A stretch of DNA of 64,000 nucleotides from Plantago elongata. Taxonomy: Eukaryota; Streptophyta; Magnoliopsida; Lamiales; Plantaginaceae. The stretch is taken from contig JAYMSP010000227.1 in assembly GCA_036897095.1 (NCBI GenBank), positions 1 to 64,000 of the forward strand, in the 5' to 3' direction. The translations under genes and the position numbers were made by a program. The notes beneath the pieces are model-generated. The model saw nothing but the letters and a program-made list of their open reading frames with translations, did not search any database and was not told the DNA's origin. Within the stretch, counting starts at the first letter, position 1, and each line of letters starts with the position of its first letter. This document shows, piece after piece, positions 61,001 through 64,000 of this stretch.

Positions 61001-63078
61001 TGTCCAATAAGAAGGGATTCCAGAGATATCTGATAAGAGGATGAACCAGCCAAAAAGATCGGACCTTTAATGTAGGCAGCCAAGCTAGTTTCTTCTCTCT
61101 TGGCATTGACTAATTCGAGTAAAGCCATCTTCCATATGCGAATACCTTTGTCTTGTGATGAACTTACTAGAAGAATATTGCTGGTTTCATCATTCTCGTA
61201 TATAGGTAGTGAAAAATCCAAGCTACGAATCCAATCTGTGTGTCCTTTTAGTTCACAAGCATGAACAAACTGCAAACAAATCCATATGCAAGCATTTATT
61301 ATCTAAAAGAGGAAGAGATGGGCAAAATTAATCTTTCCCAAATTATGCTTCTGCTGGCTAAATGCAAGAAACACAAAGGAGTGTTTTTGCGAAGATGTTT
61401 AAAACTATTCTGGAAGCGGGTTGAGATATGAACTACAGACTGAAGGTCCTAATGTTTGAATCTGAAATCTTAAGAGTTACCATTGATCAGTGAACCTGAA
61501 AGAAACCAGAATGCATTTCAATACTAACTAAAGCACTTGATAATATATTGTCACTTCTCAAATGTGTTTTTTTCAACAGTGGGAGATCTCTGAAAAATGT
61601 AGACATGGTTTTTTTTTCACCAACCCAAGATACTTCTCAAATATCGAGTTTTGCTTAATGATGTATAAACTAAAAAATAGAGCTTACAGAGAGAAATTTC
61701 CCACTGTCTTCAGTGCTCAAAGTAGGAGGAACACTATAAAACTTTATTCCATAAAATAGCGGAACTAGAAATAAAAGAAAATTGATAATGCATCATATAT
61801 ACGCACTTTTCCAGTCCTCTCACCGCTGTAGATATGGATCTTGTTATCTAATCCGCCCATGGCAAGGACTAGGCGCCCACAGTTCCCAGGCAATTCAGCA
61901 AGTGAGAGAGCGACCATAGGTTTTCTGCCTACAGATAGAGAATCCAAAGACGACAGCTTGCATTCACCTAAGATGTTAATCGAATAGCTATTAGTAACAC
62001 ACCACCAGTTCAATTAAAGTAACCATAAGGAACATAACATCAAGTCATCAACAAAATAAATGCTAAACAAATAAGAATTTGACGGGATTGCTCAGCTAAG
62101 TGACGACTTGCCTTCTTCACTGGATGGGAGAATTAATTCCCACACATTAACTGCACCATCAGATGAGGTTGATGCAAACATGGCCTCAGAATGAGATATC
62201 AGTATTGTAGTAATGCACGTAACACCTTTCTTATGAGCATCTGAAACTTGTAGCACATTCCTCCACTGGACAAATAAAAAGGAGGGTAATGGTTATAGTG
62301 GTTATAAGATGCTTAGGCCTTAGTCAATACGAAAAAAAATAAAAATAAGAAACATGTAATATCCTCACTTTTTTTCCCAGGAACAACATGAGCAATTGAA
62401 CATGCCAAGGGATAAGTGTAGTAAAAATTATTGATCAGGAAGTCACCTTGTTGTCAGCAAGAGAAAACTCCCACAAGAATATAGCTCCATCAGCATCTCC
62501 AGATAATAGGTAATGTTTTGCTAAATGTTTAGCTGCAACACCGGGTAAGAAAAAAACACTCAGTTAAATGAACATAAACAGCCGGAAGCAGCTTGGATGG
62601 CACTAGATATCAGTAAAAGTATTCTAGCTATAGGTACAAATATAACAACTTCCAAACCTACAAACAAAACCGAGCAAGAGAAAGGTAAAAAGACTGGACC
62701 TTTAAATGCAAACTTGTTACTTGGCAACCAACTGGTGCAGTTGACATAAGCCTTGTGCCCAGGAAGAGTAGTCACAATTTGTGCAGTCTATTCAAGAATA
62801 TAAAATTTCCACATTTATTAAGTAGATAAATACATATATAAGTATGAGAAAGAAATATACAGCAGTAGAATCAGTAGTAACGATTGAAAGAATCAAGAAT
62901 AAACCTTGGGACAGAAGATCGCAACAGCATTTTGGGCACCAAAAGAGAGCAAGTTGCAAGAACCCCATGAAACATTGTTGACTATTCTGTTGCAACCTGC
63001 TCCAATGAACACCCTCTCTGCTCCCACTACCATATCAGCTCCTCCTTCGGCTGCAGATCTAGCAACCATCACAATCAC
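58044..63078 (-). CDS. ELP2: Elongator complex subunit 2 (WD40 protein)
   Basis: WD40 scaffold of the Elongator complex, which modifies wobble uridines of tRNA and affects transcription and chromatin; two tandem propellers are expected. Ten exons join in one frame of 843 residues (Arabidopsis about 838): 63078-62905, 62787-62700, 62532-62447, 62265-62112, 61967-61807, 61269-60607, 60425-60104, 60014-59797, 58955-58778 and 58531-58044. Diagnostic blocks: [18 protein letters not shown] near the N-terminus; [229 protein letters not shown]; and the end [14 protein letters not shown]. Nine introns, all GT-AG except intron 4 (62111-61968), which is GC-AG. Start: 63078 or the Met codons at 63069 and 63033. 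No break seen. Confidence 0.96.
61968..62111 (-). other. ELP2: GC-AG intron in ELP2 (intron 4)
   Basis: On the minus strand the exon ends GAAGAAG and the intron starts GCAAGTCG, ending CATCTTAG. The GC donor has otherwise perfect consensus (AG|GCAAGT), as is usual for GC-AG introns. Reading frame (phase 1) is preserved: the junction codon is GGT, between GAAGAA and GAATGC. Confidence 0.8.
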
Positions 63079-63480
63079 AACAGCTTCTTTTCAGGCGAAG
63101 CGATGAGGAGGAAGAGCAAAGTAATGCACTTTGGCCTGATTCAATTTTGAGTTTGACTGCAAAATAATGTGTTTCCATATTTGAGTTCTCTTTTGCTTTT
63201 TTGTCAATATAGAATCTTGTAAAATATACATATACTATCATAAAAAAAATTAGCAGATACCAGGCACCCACTTAACAATGAACAATACAAAGAGATCAGT
63301 AAGTATAAAAGCCATCATCAGTGTTGAGTTTATTCATTAAAAGCACCTATCAAATGGCAGATTGAGTAACAATGTGCTTACAAGCTGAACAGCAAAAATG
63401 AGAGAGGAGATAATCACTTCATCATTAAACCAACCACGGCAACATAACAAGCACGGCGAAAATCAAACTGGAAACTAAGT
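63079..63480. other. ELP2 upstream region
   Basis: 5' flank of the minus-strand ELP2 gene with no obvious TATA box. No other gene. Confidence 0.4.
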
Positions 63481-63484
63481 GGAC

Positions 63485-63660
63485 GGTACTAGAATGGTTG
63501 GTTAAAAACAATAACCATGACCATAACCAACTAATAACCATTTACTTTTACTAAACGGTTATTAACTATAACCGTAACCGTTTAGCAACCAACCGGTTAT
63601 AACCATAATAGGTTAGGTTTTTGGTTACGGTTACGGTTAAAAACCGTTAATTTTTTTTTA
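63485..63660. repeat. AACCGT/ACGGTT-rich inverted-motif sequence
   Basis: Short CCGTAACCG, AACCGGTTATAACC and TTACGGTTACGGTT motifs occur in both orientations over about 170 bp, ending in a T tract. Typical of subterminal regions of hAT-like non-autonomous elements, though termini were not found. Confidence 0.4.
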
Positions 63661-63759
63661 TTTTTTTTATTTGCTAAGATCTAGAAAAATGGCTAAGATT
63701 CAAAATACACAGACACGAACCAAGGTAACCAACAAGAAATTACACTACCCAGGCCCATA

Positions 63760-64000
63760 ACATGAATTGAAATCGAACAACCTGTGAAAGAATGAATCGA
63801 ACAACCTGTGAAATCGAAATCGAAATCGAACGGGGCACAAAAATTGTGAAAGAATGAATCGAAATCGAAGTGTTGCAGAGAACCGAAGAAAGAAACCTGG
63901 AGTAGCCGGAGAAGACGTAGTCACGGAGCAGAGTAGCAGACGGGTGGAGACTGGAGAAGACGACCTGCAGAGAAGACTGGAGAAGACGAGTGGAGCTGTG
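63760..64000. repeat. Short tandem repeats at window end
   Basis: GAATCGAACAACCTGTGAAA is repeated (about 63770-63815), followed by GAAATC hexamer repeats (63808-63832). GACTGGAGAAGACGA then recurs at 63950 and 63979. Simple-sequence rich. Continues beyond the window. Confidence 0.6.

Noticed and set aside
63485-63660. Interstitial telomere repeat
   Set aside because: Motifs are AACCGT/GGTTAC variants, not the plant TTTAGGG repeat, and they switch orientation.
1-64000. CRISPR arrays, operons, bacterial ribosome-binding sites
   Set aside because: Eukaryotic intron-bearing genes and plant transposons throughout. No regularly spaced repeats.

Overview
This is a nuclear segment of a eudicot plant genome. 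The genes have spliceosomal introns, several products are plant-specific (the TPLATE-complex subunit TML, YIP4, WIT-like and F-box-associated fragments), and long AT-rich intergenic DNA is filled with plant-type transposons (Helitron, Stowaway, PIF/Harbinger-like MITEs, a CACTA end, tRNA-derived SINEs, LINE tails). The species cannot be fixed from sequence alone.

Layout. 0.5-3.4 kb: decayed Helitron Rep/helicase with a SINE just beyond its end. 4.87-5.56 kb (+): intact single-exon gene for an unnamed plant protein. 5.6-13.3 kb: gene desert with short tandem repeats and MITE/CACTA debris. 13.3-15.6 kb (-): TML, two exons. 16.8-17.6 kb (+): WIT-like pseudogene. 19.0-19.8 kb (+): XRCC3. 22.3-23.6 kb (-): LINE 3' remnant. 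23.7-24.6 kb (-): F-box-associated pseudogene. 26.8-28.8 kb (-): syntaxin-6-N-domain membrane protein, four exons. 28.9-38.2 kb: repeat-rich spacer with a complete Stowaway MITE and one MITE of a family that recurs six times in the window. 38.2-39.7 kb (-): AAA-ATPase of the BCS1-like plant group, one exon. 39.8-45.9 kb: spacer holding four more copies of that MITE. 46.0-51.6 kb (-): YIP4, three exons, with a ~680-bp tandem duplication in its 3.7-kb first intron. 52.0-52.7 kb (-): LINE RNase H tail. 56.7-57.6 kb (+): HAD-type nucleotidase pseudogene. 58.0-63.1 kb (-): complete ten-exon ELP2 (Elongator subunit 2), including one GC-AG intron.

Gene content. XRCC3 (recombination repair) and ELP2 (Elongator) are housekeeping genes. 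TML, the syntaxin-like protein and YIP4 all belong to endocytic or trans-Golgi trafficking. As I remember Arabidopsis locus numbers, XRCC3-TML-AAA-ATPase lie together on chromosome 5 (At5g57450-57480), and syntaxin-like, AAA-ATPase and YIP4b lie together on chromosome 4 (At4g30240-30260). The window therefore appears to hold both sets interleaved in one block, as expected of the order that existed before the Arabidopsis lineage duplicated and fractionated it. I found no clearly novel molecular system. The most informative observations are this block, the MITE family clustered around the AAA-ATPase/YIP4 interval, and the GC-AG intron.
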